Below, in pieces: positions 1 to 7,873 of a stretch of 11,217 nucleotides of DNA. The stretch spans positions 1 to 11,217 of the forward strand of contig JAIESS010000115.1 in assembly GCA_019745755.1 (NCBI GenBank), given 5' to 3'. Made by a program: the position numbers and the translations under genes. This DNA is from Alphaproteobacteria bacterium. Lineage in GTDB: Bacteria; Pseudomonadota; Alphaproteobacteria; Paracaedibacterales; JAKBAR01. The notes under the pieces were generated by a model. The model was not told where the DNA came from and searched no databases. It was given only the letters and a program-made list of their open reading frames with translations. Within the stretch, counting starts at the first letter, position 1, and every line of letters begins with the position of its first letter.

Positions 1-1168
1 CTCGTGCTTCGGCATCAATGAGCTCCGCAAAGTCATTACGAATCGCATAGATGGCACGAATGCGACCTTGACGAATATGTTGAAGAATTGTTGATACGGT
101 AATGGATTTAGGATTAATAATTGCGTCGATTCCAAGGGACGAAACAAAGGATGCATAACTCATATTATTGAGGAGTGCCATAGAACGCTTGGCACCTTGA
201 CGTTTAGCAAGGAGCGCTGCCAGCACATTCACCTTGTCATCATCCGTCACACACACTGCCGTCTCTGTGGCGGCAGCATTGGCTTCCTTTAACACATCAA
301 AGCTTAAACCGTCGCCACACAGTACTTCTGAATACTGAAGCTCACGAGCAGCACGTTCTGCATAAACGGGGGACCTCTCAATCACCTTGCATATAATGCC
401 TGGTTGTTGCTCAAGCTCTTTGGCAAGACTCAGGCCAATATTCCCAGCTCCTGTGAGAAGAATACGACGACCATCGCCATCACTAAAGCCATAAGCCGCT
501 GTAATATCGGGTAGATGTTCTGCCTCCACAAGCATATACACTTCATCCCCCACAAGGATTTGATCATCTCCATCGGGAATAAAAACTTTATCTCCCCGGG
601 TAATACAAAGAACAGCCATGGGCAGGTTGGGAAAAGATGTGGGAAGTAGGCGTAGCGGCGTGTTAAGAATGGGCGCGCGCTGAGTACAACGAATGCCAAT
701 GCATTTTATTTTATCTTCTATGAGGGAGATCACGTTAAACGCTCCCATGACGCGAATGCTGCGGCTAATGGATTTTGCAATTTCAAGCTCTGGAGAAATA
801 ATATGGTCGATAGCAATATGTTTTTGACTAAAGAGGTGTGCAAAATAAGGGCTGATATAATTTTGAGAGCGTATACGTGCAATCTTTGTCTTCACATTAA
901 AAAGAGCATTTGCGACCTCGCAGGCCACAATATTTACTTCATCGGACCCTGTCACCGCAATCATAAGGTCCGCGTGAGCAGCCCCCGCTTCTTCCAACAC
1001 ATTGGGATGAGATGCATGACCTACAATGGGTTGAATATCCATGGAGTCCCCAATTTTTTTCAACAAATCTGGCGAGTTATCAATAACGGAAACATCATTG
1101 TCTTCCGATGATAAATACCGTGCTATGCTATAGCCGACTTGACCGGCGCCGAGGACGATGACTTTCAC
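1..1168 (-). CDS. trkA: Trk potassium uptake regulatory subunit TrkA (partial, C-terminus beyond left edge)
   Basis: Peripheral cytoplasmic NAD(H)-binding subunit that gates the TrkH/TrkG potassium channel at the inner membrane. The translation begins VKVIVLGAGQVGYSIARYL, a Rossmann nucleotide-binding glycine motif (GAGQVG, residues 7-12) matching the TrkA N-terminus. A second Rossmann motif (TGAGNIG) appears near residue 240, giving the duplicated RCK layout of TrkA. About 389 residues are visible of a family length near 455, so only the last regulatory (TrkA_C) part is missing. The start is a GTG at 1168-1166: an in-frame TGA lies about 25 nt upstream, no in-frame ATG intervenes, and the protein starts exactly at the conserved first strand. 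No strong Shine-Dalgarno is seen. It lies downstream of fzlA on the same strand after a 175-bp gap. The identification is secure; only the exact start is slightly uncertain. Confidence 0.95.
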   Translation of the reverse strand, partial: MKVIVLGAGQVGYSIARYLSSEDNDVSVIDNSPDLLKKIGDSMDIQPIVGHASHPNVLEEAGAAHADLMIAVTGSDEVNIVACEVANALFNVKTKIARIRSQNYISPYFAHLFSQKHIAIDHIISPELEIAKSISRSIRVMGAFNVISLIEDKIKCIGIRCTQRAPILNTPLRLLPTSFPNLPMAVLCITRGDKVFIPDGDDQILVGDEVYMLVEAEHLPDITAAYGFSDGDGRRILLTGAGNIGLSLAKELEQQPGIICKVIERSPVYAERAARELQYSEVLCGDGLSFDVLKEANAAATETAVCVTDDDKVNVLAALLAKRQGAKRSMALLNNMSYASFVSSLGIDAIINPKSITVSTILQHIRQGRIRAIYAIRNDFAELIDAEAR

Positions 1169-1294
1169 TGCATTACTGTTATTAAGTGTTCATTCCCCTA
1201 TTATGCAACGAAATTGAATATAAATCGAGGAGACAGTGAAGGGCGGACTGCGATCAAAGAAATGATTGCCAAGGATCAAGGATATAGACCAGTT

Positions 1295-1343
1295 AACAGA
1301 AGAATGCAAAAAAGAAAGTGCACTTTTTTTGTGTTCTTCTGTT
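1295..1343. repeat. Long inverted repeat immediately after the fzlA stop codon
   Basis: AACAGAAGAA at 1295-1304 is the exact reverse complement of TTCTTCTGTT at 1334-1343. Inside the arms, two G-T wobbles, a C-G pair and a run of A-T pairs extend the stem towards the small palindrome AGTGCACT (1317-1324). The repeat begins at the base next to the fzlA TAA (1346-1344). A role in transcription termination or in protecting the fzlA mRNA 3' end is plausible. However, no T-run follows the stem on the minus strand, so it is not a classical intrinsic terminator. The structure is certain from the sequence; the function is inferred. Confidence 0.6.
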
Positions 1344-2015
1344 TTAAAAATCCAATTGACTGTAATGGGGGGCTGGAGGGATACCAGGCAAACGATCACT
1401 CAACAAGGCACGAAAACTTGGGCGTGATTTAAGGCAAGCGTACCAATCCCGCACAATTTCATGATTCTCCCAGGGTACATCACCGAGATAATCCAAGGAA
1501 GAAAGGTGGGCAGCTGCGGTGAGATCCACAATGGAAAAAACTTCCCCTGAAAGCCAGCGGCGACGATCAATGAGCCAGGCCATGTAGTCGAGATGGTGGT
1601 GAATTGCTTGCTTGGCATTACGAAGGGCAGCAGAATCCGGACCGCGACTTCCCTCCATATAACGTTTGATAGTTTTCTCATGAACGAGAGGAAGGGTGAC
1701 CTCCGTTGCCATTTTTTCATCAAACCAAGAAAGCAAACGACGCACTTCAGCGCGCGCTGCTGGACTTTCAGGAAATAGAGGCAGCTCTGGGTAAGTCTCC
1801 TCAATATACTCTGTTGCGCCGTAATTGGAGACAATCGTCGTCCCGTTTAAATCAATGAGCACCGGCGTTTTATTCTCAGGATTAAGCCGCAAAAACTCCG
1901 GTCGCATTTCCCAAAGCGGTTCGAATACAAGGGAAAAATCGAGCTTTTTTTCATAAAGACACAGACGAATCTTGCGGGAAAAGGGGCACAGCCAATGGTG
2001 ATAGAGTTTACGCAT
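1344..2015 (-). CDS. fzlA: FtsZ-binding division protein FzlA (glutathione S-transferase fold)
   Basis: This 223-residue GST-fold protein matches the alphaproteobacterial FzlA family. In Caulobacter crescentus FzlA binds FtsZ, curves its filaments and is needed to activate the FtsW/FtsI septal wall synthase. The N-terminal thioredoxin-like domain (about residues 1-80) opens MRKLYHHWLCPFSRKIRL; residues CPFS occupy the position of the GST active-site loop. The all-helical C-terminal domain includes RAEVRRLLSWFDEK and HLSSLDYLGDVPWE, both typical of FzlA. The protein ends IPPAPHYSQLDF, the conserved FzlA tail that separates it from ordinary detoxifying GSTs. The length is normal for the family. 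The ATG at 2015 is preceded only by an A-rich stretch without a clear ribosome site. It is divergent from the exporter operon and upstream of trkA. A generic GST is the alternative, made unlikely by the tail. Confidence 0.9.
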   Translation of the reverse strand: MRKLYHHWLCPFSRKIRLCLYEKKLDFSLVFEPLWEMRPEFLRLNPENKTPVLIDLNGTTIVSNYGATEYIEETYPELPLFPESPAARAEVRRLLSWFDEKMATEVTLPLVHEKTIKRYMEGSRGPDSAALRNAKQAIHHHLDYMAWLIDRRRWLSGEVFSIVDLTAAAHLSSLDYLGDVPWENHEIVRDWYACLKSRPSFRALLSDRLPGIPPAPHYSQLDF

Positions 2016-2301
2016 TTATCTTAAATTTTTTCTTTGGTGTGTTATTAAGATACGTCAAACGATGTGGATTTTCGAGGGTAAAATGGATGATTTTGTCGAT
2101 TGTTTTAGCCCTTCACGCTATAATTTTCAGCCGCAGACACTGAAACAGATTCTATGAATAATAAAAGAATTATTTCTATTCCTTCATCTGTTTTCTATTT
2201 TTATGTGAGGGGCCCCCATATCCCTAAAAATATAAGCAAGCCTAGTATACAGATTTCTGCTAGGATGGGACCACATTTGATCGAACGCGTTTCATGAGTT
2301 T
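2016..2301. promoter_or_regulatory. Divergent intergenic region between fzlA and the ABC exporter operon
   Basis: This 286-bp gap must hold the promoters of fzlA (leftward) and of the exporter operon (rightward). On the plus strand a consensus -10 hexamer TATAAT lies at 2119-2124, but the only -35-like element (TTGTCG, 2093-2098) is 20 bp away, so the promoter call is weak. It would leave a leader of about 170 nt before the permease ATG. A short inverted repeat, CCTAG at 2241-2245 and CTAGG at 2260-2264, lies 38 bp before that ATG and could be an operator or leader hairpin. I see no reading frame or RNA gene here. Confidence 0.3.
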
Positions 2302-3456
2302 ATGTATCTTATTGCACTTAAAATGCTCTTTGGTGATCGCGGTAAATACATCGCCATGGTGGTGGGGATCAGTTTTGCATCACTCATTATGACGCAGCAA
2401 CCAGCTATTTTTGTGGGTCTTCTCAGTCGCACCTACAGTTTTATTCGTGATGTGTCTCTTCCTGATATTTGGGTCACGGATCCGGGCGTGCAATTTGTGG
2501 AGGAGCATAAACCCATGCGGGATACGACCCTTGGGATTATTCGCGGCATGAATGGTGTGGAGTGGGCGGCGCCATTATTCAAGAATCTCGTGGTGGGAAA
2601 ACTTCCTGATGGTCAAACAAAAACCATGGATTTGAACGGTCTTGATGATGCGACTTTGGTTGGGGCACCCTACACAATTATTCAAGGAAACCTTTCTGAT
2701 TTAAGGCGTGCTGAAACCGTCATGGTGGACTTTGAAGCGGCCCGTACTCTCCTTCGTATTAAAGTTTCTGAAACCGAAACACGCCCCCTTGCCGTGGGGG
2801 ATGTCATTGAGATTAATGACAAGCGTGCACTCATTGTAGGGTATGTCAAAACGACCCGTAATTTTGTGCTACAACCGCGTTTTTTTACAACCTATTCCCG
2901 TGCACTCACTTATGCTGCGCCTAACCGTCGTCAACTCACTTATGTTCTTGTGAAGGCTAAACCTGGTATGAATCACCAAGAACTCTGTGAAAATATTCAA
3001 AAAACAACAGGACTTCATGCTTATACAGCCGATGAATTTAGTAATGTAAACCTGATGTATTGGATGAAAAATACGGGCATCCCTATTAACTTTGGTATCT
3101 CTGTCCTCCTCGGTTTTATTGTGGGGGCTGCGGTGGCGGGACAGACTTTTTTTAATTTTGTGCAAGAAAATATTAAGCATTTTGCCGCCCTCAAAGCCAT
3201 GGGACTCCGTAATACGACGCTGGCTAAGATGGTCCTTCTCCAAGCGGCCACTGTCGGGCTCATCGGTTATGGTATTGGCGTTGGACTTACATCACTTTTT
3301 GGTCTACAAGCCAATGACACAGTCCTTGCCTTTTTGATGCCGCCAGTATTGCTCTTGTTTGCTGGGATTGGCGTTATCGTTATTATACTGATCTCTGCCC
3401 TTTTGGGTATTCGCCGTGTGATCAATGTTGATCCCTCCATTGTGTTTAGAGGGTAG
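2302..3456 (+). CDS. DevC-like ABC exporter permease (FtsX/MacB-type fold)
   Basis: This 384-residue inner-membrane protein is the permease of a tripartite ABC exporter. It has the four-segment FtsX/MacB/DevC topology. One N-terminal segment lies at about residues 16-36. A large periplasmic domain follows (about 40-260), with LPDIWVTDPGVQFVEE and GLDDATLVGAPYTI. Three C-terminal segments start at about 265, 310 and 340. The stretch NTGIPINFGISVLLGFIVGA and the FAALKAMG motif are typical of DevC-family permeases and their coupling helix. ATG 2302 is the only reasonable start: an in-frame TGA lies at 2278-2280 and no other in-frame ATG intervenes, although the ribosome site is weak. The ATPase gene begins 2 nt after this stop, so the two are co-translated. 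In cyanobacteria DevBCA exports heterocyst glycolipids with TolC; the substrate here is unknown. Confidence 0.88.
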   Translation: MYLIALKMLFGDRGKYIAMVVGISFASLIMTQQPAIFVGLLSRTYSFIRDVSLPDIWVTDPGVQFVEEHKPMRDTTLGIIRGMNGVEWAAPLFKNLVVGKLPDGQTKTMDLNGLDDATLVGAPYTIIQGNLSDLRRAETVMVDFEAARTLLRIKVSETETRPLAVGDVIEINDKRALIVGYVKTTRNFVLQPRFFTTYSRALTYAAPNRRQLTYVLVKAKPGMNHQELCENIQKTTGLHAYTADEFSNVNLMYWMKNTGIPINFGISVLLGFIVGAAVAGQTFFNFVQENIKHFAALKAMGLRNTTLAKMVLLQAATVGLIGYGIGVGLTSLFGLQANDTVLAFLMPPVLLLFAGIGVIVIILISALLGIRRVINVDPSIVFRG

Positions 3457-3458
3457 AT

Positions 3459-4196
3459 ATGAACGCAGATCCAAAACGCACACAAACATCTCCTATGACA
3501 GTGGTGCAGTGCAAGGGCATTAAAAAAGCCTTTATCACGCCGGACGTATCAACCTATGCCCTTCGTGGCATTGATCTTCGTGTGAATGAAGGAGAATTCA
3601 TGATGCTTGTAGGGCCATCGGGATGTGGCAAGACCACACTGATTTCCATTATTGCCGGCATACTTCGTCATGATGTTGGTGACTGCACAGTCTTTGACAA
3701 GAATTTTAGTACGATGCATCCAGATGATTTATTGCGCTTTCGCGGCAAAACCATTGGGTTTATTTTTCAATCTTTTAATCTGATCCCAACACTAACGGTT
3801 GCGGAAAATGTCAGCGTCCCTCTTTTGATCAATGGCATGGGGAGACCGCAAGCACTCACAAAAGCTTATCACATTCTAAGGGAAGTAGGGCTTCAAGAAA
3901 AAGTAAATACATTCCCAAATCTCCTGTCCGGTGGACAACAGCAACGGGTTGCCATCGCTCGTGCCCTTGTTCACAATCCTAGCCTCGTCATCTGTGATGA
4001 GCCTACAAGCGCCCTTGATCAGGAAACAGGTCTTAAAATTCTTGATCTTATGCACACTATAAACCGCAAACGAAAAACGACTTTTATTATTGTGAGTCAT
4101 GACAGTCGTATTTTTAAGTATGCTGATCGTATTGCCCATATGAATGACGGTGTTATTGAAAGGATAAGTAATGGCCATGACGGCGAACACGAATAA
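3459..4196 (+). CDS. DevA/LolD-like ABC exporter ATP-binding protein
   Basis: This 245-residue cytoplasmic ATPase powers the exporter. All motifs are present: Walker A GPSGCGKTT (52-60), Q-loop FIFQS (Q104), signature LSGGQQQR (156-163), Walker B LVICDE (176-181), D-loop SALD (184-187) and the switch histidine in VSHD (H214). The overall pattern belongs to the MacB/LolD/DevA class of ATPases that pair with FtsX-type permeases. The start at 3459 has a Shine-Dalgarno-like AGAGGG at 3448-3453. An ATG at 3495 (MTVVQCKG) is a possible later start. The 3' end overlaps the adaptor gene by 26 nt. The family call is certain; the substrate cannot be read from the sequence. Confidence 0.93.
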   Translation: MNADPKRTQTSPMTVVQCKGIKKAFITPDVSTYALRGIDLRVNEGEFMMLVGPSGCGKTTLISIIAGILRHDVGDCTVFDKNFSTMHPDDLLRFRGKTIGFIFQSFNLIPTLTVAENVSVPLLINGMGRPQALTKAYHILREVGLQEKVNTFPNLLSGGQQQRVAIARALVHNPSLVICDEPTSALDQETGLKILDLMHTINRKRKTTFIIVSHDSRIFKYADRIAHMNDGVIERISNGHDGEHE

Positions 4197-5070
4197 ACAA
4201 GAGATTATCAAAATGCTGAAGCGTAACCCCCTTCTTATGCTTGGCGTAGGTGGGCTCCTTGGGGCTATTCTTTTTTCCTTTACCTACGGCAATCAATCAG
4301 CTCCGCCGCCCAATCAGCTAGCCCTTCCTCCGTCGTCACCTTATTCAAAAAATGTCTCAGGCATTGGCATTGTGGAGGCGAATAGTAAAAATATTAGTGT
4401 GGGCACATTCCTCCAAGGGATTGTGGCGGAGCTTTTTGTCATAGAGGGGTCCGTCGTTAAGAAAAATGATCCCCTTTTTCAATTGGACGCGCGTTCAGCA
4501 AAAGCTGATGTAGACATAAAACAAGCCGATCTCTTAGTAGCAAAAGATCAACATGATAGAGCCTCGAACCTTACATCGGGAACGTCGATTAGCTTTGAGG
4601 AAAAGCAGCGGCGAAAATTTGCCTTTCAACGGGCAGAGGCTGAACTCAAAGCCGCAAAAATCACCCTGGATAAAATGACAGTGCAGGCGCCGACGGATGG
4701 TCTTATTTTAAAGGTCAATACAAAGGTGGGGGAATCTGTTGGTGATCCCAACAATAACAACGCCATTATTCTTATGGGTAATCATGTTCCTCTGCATTTA
4801 CGCGTTCAAATTGATGAAAATGATGCGTGGCGTTTTAAGACAAATACAAAAGCGACGGCATTTCTCAAAAGCAACAAGGATATCCATTTCCCCCTTAGCT
4901 TTGTGCGGATCGAGCCCTATGCCTCCCCCAAACAACAAATAAGCGGCGATGTCCAAGAATTTGTCGATACCCGCATCGTCAATGTCATTTACAAAATTGA
5001 CGGTGATACATCAAAAATCTACATTGGGCAACAGCTGGATGTGTTTATTGAAACGGATGTAGGGGGGTAA
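4171..5070 (+). CDS. DevB/HlyD-like periplasmic adaptor (membrane fusion) subunit
   Basis: This 299-residue membrane fusion protein should bridge the DevC-like permease to an outer-membrane channel such as TolC. It has a short cytoplasmic N-terminus and one anchor helix at about residues 20-38. The first lipoyl half-motif spans about 76-108 (GIVAELFVIEGSVVKKND). A rather short alpha-helical hairpin follows (about 109-168), then the second half-motif at about 169-190 (VQAPTDGLILKVNTKVGE) and beta-barrel and membrane-proximal regions. The ATG at 4171 has AAAGGA (4159-4164) six bases upstream. Both lie inside the ATPase gene, implying translational coupling. No TolC gene is in the window. I see no truncation. 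Family assignment is strong; the specific DevB label rests mainly on its partners. Confidence 0.88.
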   Translation: MAMTANTNKQEIIKMLKRNPLLMLGVGGLLGAILFSFTYGNQSAPPPNQLALPPSSPYSKNVSGIGIVEANSKNISVGTFLQGIVAELFVIEGSVVKKNDPLFQLDARSAKADVDIKQADLLVAKDQHDRASNLTSGTSISFEEKQRRKFAFQRAEAELKAAKITLDKMTVQAPTDGLILKVNTKVGESVGDPNNNNAIILMGNHVPLHLRVQIDENDAWRFKTNTKATAFLKSNKDIHFPLSFVRIEPYASPKQQISGDVQEFVDTRIVNVIYKIDGDTSKIYIGQQLDVFIETDVGG

Positions 5071-5126
5071 GAATGTACATCTATCGTATCTTGTCAGATC
5101 CATCGTAATAAATATAAACACTTAAT

Positions 5127-5681
5127 CTATAGTTTGTACCACAACAACTGAGGATTGCCCTCAAATTTTATTGCTTGGCGTAGCGATGCTGAGCGAGCGA
5201 GGTCATCGGCGCGGTCATTCATAGGGTGGCCACTATGCCCCTTCACCCAATGCCACTGAATGGTATGGTTGTGTTGAATAGTATCCAAAATCTGCCATAG
5301 GTCCTGGTTCTTCACGGGTTTTTTATCTGCCGTCTTCCATCCATTTTTCTTCCAGTTATGCATCCATGTTTTGATGCCATCGCGCACATAAGTGCTATCC
5401 GTATATAAATCCACAATGCACTTCCTTGGGAGTGCGGAGAGAGCTGCAATGGCTGCCATCATCTCCATACGGTTATTTGTGGTAGCAGGATCCCCATCAA
5501 AAAGATCCTCGATCATCTCTCCATACATAAAAACAACACCCCATCCTCCCGGGCCCGGATTGCCGCTGCAGGCACCATCCGTATAAATGGTTACATGGGG
5601 TGTTTCTTCCGTCGCATTTTTAATCGCCTCAATCACAGAAGGAGGTGTGTCAAAGAATTCTTTCAAAGCTGCATCCGCCAT
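5127..5681 (-). CDS. rnhA: Ribonuclease HI
   Basis: Cytoplasmic endonuclease that degrades the RNA strand of RNA-DNA hybrids (R-loops, replication primers). The catalytic set is complete: D35 in YTDGACSGNPGPGGWG, E73 in NRMEMMAAI, D95 in LYTDSTYV, H149 in WVKGHSGHP and D159 in NDRADDLA. These correspond to Escherichia coli D10, E48, D70, H124 and D134. The protein is 184 residues against about 155 in E. coli. The surplus is mostly an N-terminal extension of about 25 residues before the first catalytic strand. The start at ATG 5681 is supported by GAGG eight bases upstream, inside the end of bamB, and by the 2-nt gap after the bamB stop. This suggests co-translation with the envelope genes. 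It converges on the exporter operon with only 56 bp between stops and no clear terminator. Confidence 0.95.
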   Translation of the reverse strand: MADAALKEFFDTPPSVIEAIKNATEETPHVTIYTDGACSGNPGPGGWGVVFMYGEMIEDLFDGDPATTNNRMEMMAAIAALSALPRKCIVDLYTDSTYVRDGIKTWMHNWKKNGWKTADKKPVKNQDLWQILDTIQHNHTIQWHWVKGHSGHPMNDRADDLARSASLRQAIKFEGNPQLLWYKL

Positions 5682-5683
5682 TA

Positions 5684-7015
5684 CTAATACCTCGCTAACT
5701 GTCCAGATTCAAGAAGCATATATACGTGCCCCTTTACAACAATAGGTTGGGCAACGCTGCCGTCTTTTAGATGAAAAGATTTGCCCTTTGAGCCATCGGC
5801 AAGACTCAAAGATAAAGCCATACCATTTGATGCGGTGACAAGTAATTGATCATTCATGGCAATAGGCGCTGTCCAAAGAAGGGGTTTGTCATCGCTAGAC
5901 AGAGGAAGGGCTGTCACCCAATAGACTTTCCCTGTGGCCTTATCAAGGCATACCACGCGGTTATTGTTGTCAATGATGTAAATGTTTTGACCAATGAGCA
6001 AGGGCGAACGGATACTGCCGATGTCTTGTTGCCAGGATGTGAGACCCGTGGAGAGATCAAAAGCCGCCATACGACCGCCGTGGCTGATGACGTAGAGGAT
6101 ATTTCCCTCCACAATAGGGTTGCCGACGATATGAGGAATGCTTGCGATGGAGTCGCTACGAAGTGCGGTTGTAATCGTATCAGACCAAAGAGGAACGCCA
6201 CTTTCTGCTTTAAGAACATAGATTTCACCAGAAGAATAAGATGCGATAACGAGGTCATCTTTTACGACAGGGCTCGCGCCACCTTGAATGCTGGACATAT
6301 CGATGAAGCCTTGGTGTGTCCAAAGAACATCACCTTTTTCTGTGCTTAAGGCAACGGTTTTTCCGTCAATGCCTGTGATGAAAACGCGGCCGTCTTTTAC
6401 TGCAGGCATCACTCGGATAGGGGCGCCTGTTACCGTGCGCCATTTAAGAGTACCCTTCGCTGTATCAAGCGCAACAACGTCACCAATGGCTGTTGCGACA
6501 AAAAGTGTACTGTCATGAACAGTAAGTGTGGAACAAGCAACATTATCTTTGTGATCATCGGGGATAGAATCAAAGGACCAAATGACTTCGCCTTTTTCCT
6601 CTTTCCCTTTGTCCTTAATAGCAGAAATTTTACCATGGGCATCCGATGTAAAAATAAAATTGCCATCACTTACAGGGTGTCCAAAGATAAGGTGCTCGGG
6701 GTCACTGTTTGTTCCTATGGATGTGGACCATATGGCGTTTTCCGAGATTTGGGCAACGTAGGGCACGTGGTACGCATCACTATTAACAAGGGCTCCTGGG
6801 AACGTATCTATGGATCGTGGCGCTGGTACGGAAGCCTTTTGTCCTTTCAGCGATGGATCCGGTGTAATGGCAAGGCCGCCAAAATCAAGGTAAGCATGGC
6901 GTGTGCCGGGCAAGGGATCTTTTTTGCTAAATGAATCACAGGCCGCCAACAATAATAAAAGGGGGAGGGCGTAATATACTTTATATATCATTGTTTTTTT
7001 ATATTTTACTGTCAT
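5684..7015 (-). CDS. bamB: Outer membrane assembly lipoprotein BamB (PQQ-like beta-propeller)
   Basis: Periplasmic lipoprotein of the BAM complex that assists folding and insertion of outer-membrane beta-barrels. The precursor has a basic N-terminus, a hydrophobic stretch (about residues 15-24) and a lipobox ending LLAAC with the lipidated cysteine at 26. The body is a repeated propeller with recurring blade motifs: VVALDTAKGTLKW, TVALSTEKGDVLW, IYVLKAESGVPLW, MAAFDLSTGLTSW and VVCLDKATGKVYW. The length (443) is usual for alphaproteobacterial members, which have a longer N-terminal linker than the E. coli protein. ATG 7015 has AAGG six bases upstream. An internal ATG at 6991 would give a more canonical signal peptide but lacks a ribosome site. 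It follows the TPR gene by 41 bp and precedes rnhA by 2 nt. Confidence 0.92.
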   Translation of the reverse strand: MTVKYKKTMIYKVYYALPLLLLLAACDSFSKKDPLPGTRHAYLDFGGLAITPDPSLKGQKASVPAPRSIDTFPGALVNSDAYHVPYVAQISENAIWSTSIGTNSDPEHLIFGHPVSDGNFIFTSDAHGKISAIKDKGKEEKGEVIWSFDSIPDDHKDNVACSTLTVHDSTLFVATAIGDVVALDTAKGTLKWRTVTGAPIRVMPAVKDGRVFITGIDGKTVALSTEKGDVLWTHQGFIDMSSIQGGASPVVKDDLVIASYSSGEIYVLKAESGVPLWSDTITTALRSDSIASIPHIVGNPIVEGNILYVISHGGRMAAFDLSTGLTSWQQDIGSIRSPLLIGQNIYIIDNNNRVVCLDKATGKVYWVTALPLSSDDKPLLWTAPIAMNDQLLVTASNGMALSLSLADGSKGKSFHLKDGSVAQPIVVKGHVYMLLESGQLARY

Positions 7016-7056
7016 GCTTCGCCTTATTTCTTCTCTGTCTTTCAGTGATTATGTTT

Positions 7057-7746
7057 CTAGGATTTAAAGCGTACATTTTGGTTGGCGACTTGCACCATCA
7101 TGCGTGCACGAAGACGCAGACCCTCAGGAACATTTTCTTGTTTTACGATGTCTGCAAAAATCTCAAGAGCTTCCCTGTATTTGCCTTGGCTATAAAGAAT
7201 TTGCCCTGTCAGTTCTGACGCGAAGAGGTGCCATGGCTTTTTCTCACCCAGCAATGGCTTCAAAAGAGCAATAGCCTCTTCGGGTGTTTTGAGCTTTCCA
7301 TCAACAGATGCTTTTACGAGAAGTAGGGTTGCATACTCTTGCACATAGGTGGGTAGCCCACGTTCTGTCGCCATAGATTCATAGATGGCTACCCCTTCAC
7401 GTTTACTCTCAGTGTCATCTTTTACAATAAGGAGTGCTGCTTTTTGAAGGCGACTCAAATAGCTATAAGCATCGTGACCGCTGCTTTTCATGGTGTCAAG
7501 AATTGCAAAAGCTTCTGGAATTTTGTTTTGAGCAATATAAGATTGGGCTGTTAAAAACGCATCAGAGAGCTCAATTTGCTTACGCTTTTGATAATTTTGC
7601 CAGACCACAAATAATGCCGCTGCCGCAAGAAGGCTTACCGCTGCTGTTGTCGCATAGCGTCCATATTTCTCCCACAAAAGACGGTATTTTTCATGTTTAA
7701 TATCATTTTGTACTTCGTCAAGGAATTCATCGAATTGATCAGCCAT
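7057..7746 (-). CDS. Membrane-anchored TPR protein (YfgM-like, upstream of bamB)
   Basis: A 229-residue protein with a charged cytoplasmic N-terminus (MADQFDEFLDEVQNDIKHEK). One transmembrane helix lies at about residues 31-50 (YATTAAVSLLAAAALFVVWQ). A helical, alanine-rich tetratricopeptide-like domain follows, predicted to be periplasmic. This is the layout of E. coli YfgM, the ancillary SecYEG subunit thought to hand substrates to periplasmic chaperones, and of the TPR protein usually found just before bamB in proteobacteria. I chose ATG 7746 because MADQFDEFLDEV resembles family N-termini. The frame can be extended to a TTG at 7788, but that adds 14 residues unlike the family. It heads the operon with bamB and rnhA and is divergent from apaG. 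Function is by homology and context. Confidence 0.82.
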   Translation of the reverse strand: MADQFDEFLDEVQNDIKHEKYRLLWEKYGRYATTAAVSLLAAAALFVVWQNYQKRKQIELSDAFLTAQSYIAQNKIPEAFAILDTMKSSGHDAYSYLSRLQKAALLIVKDDTESKREGVAIYESMATERGLPTYVQEYATLLLVKASVDGKLKTPEEAIALLKPLLGEKKPWHLFASELTGQILYSQGKYREALEIFADIVKQENVPEGLRLRARMMVQVANQNVRFKS

Positions 7747-7873
7747 GGTGTTTTTTAGTCCGCTTGTTAATAAAATATCAATTTTCAAAAACTACTATAG
7801 CAACAGATGAAAAGTTTACGTATAAAAAAAGTGTAAGCATGCAGGATGAAGCAAAACCAGTGAGGCAAGATCC

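Noticed and set aside
803..1111. Plus-strand frame of 102 codons inside trkA, and the other frames over 430-1168
   Set aside because: TrkA reads continuously through this region on the minus strand; these frames are its shadows.
2053..2058. TTGACG on the minus strand as a -35 box for fzlA
   Set aside because: No acceptable -10 hexamer lies 16-18 bp downstream on that strand.
2209..2216. GGGGCCCC palindrome upstream of the exporter operon
   Set aside because: It has no loop and no extended arms. A single 8-bp palindrome is not evidence for a hairpin or site.
5071..5126. Possible bidirectional terminator between the exporter operon and rnhA
   Set aside because: Only 4-bp complementary stretches (ATCT/AGAT) are visible and there is no T-run; not supportable.
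7747..7788. TTG start at 7788 for the TPR protein
   Set aside because: It adds 14 residues that do not resemble family N-termini, whereas ATG 7746 begins with a typical acidic cytoplasmic segment.
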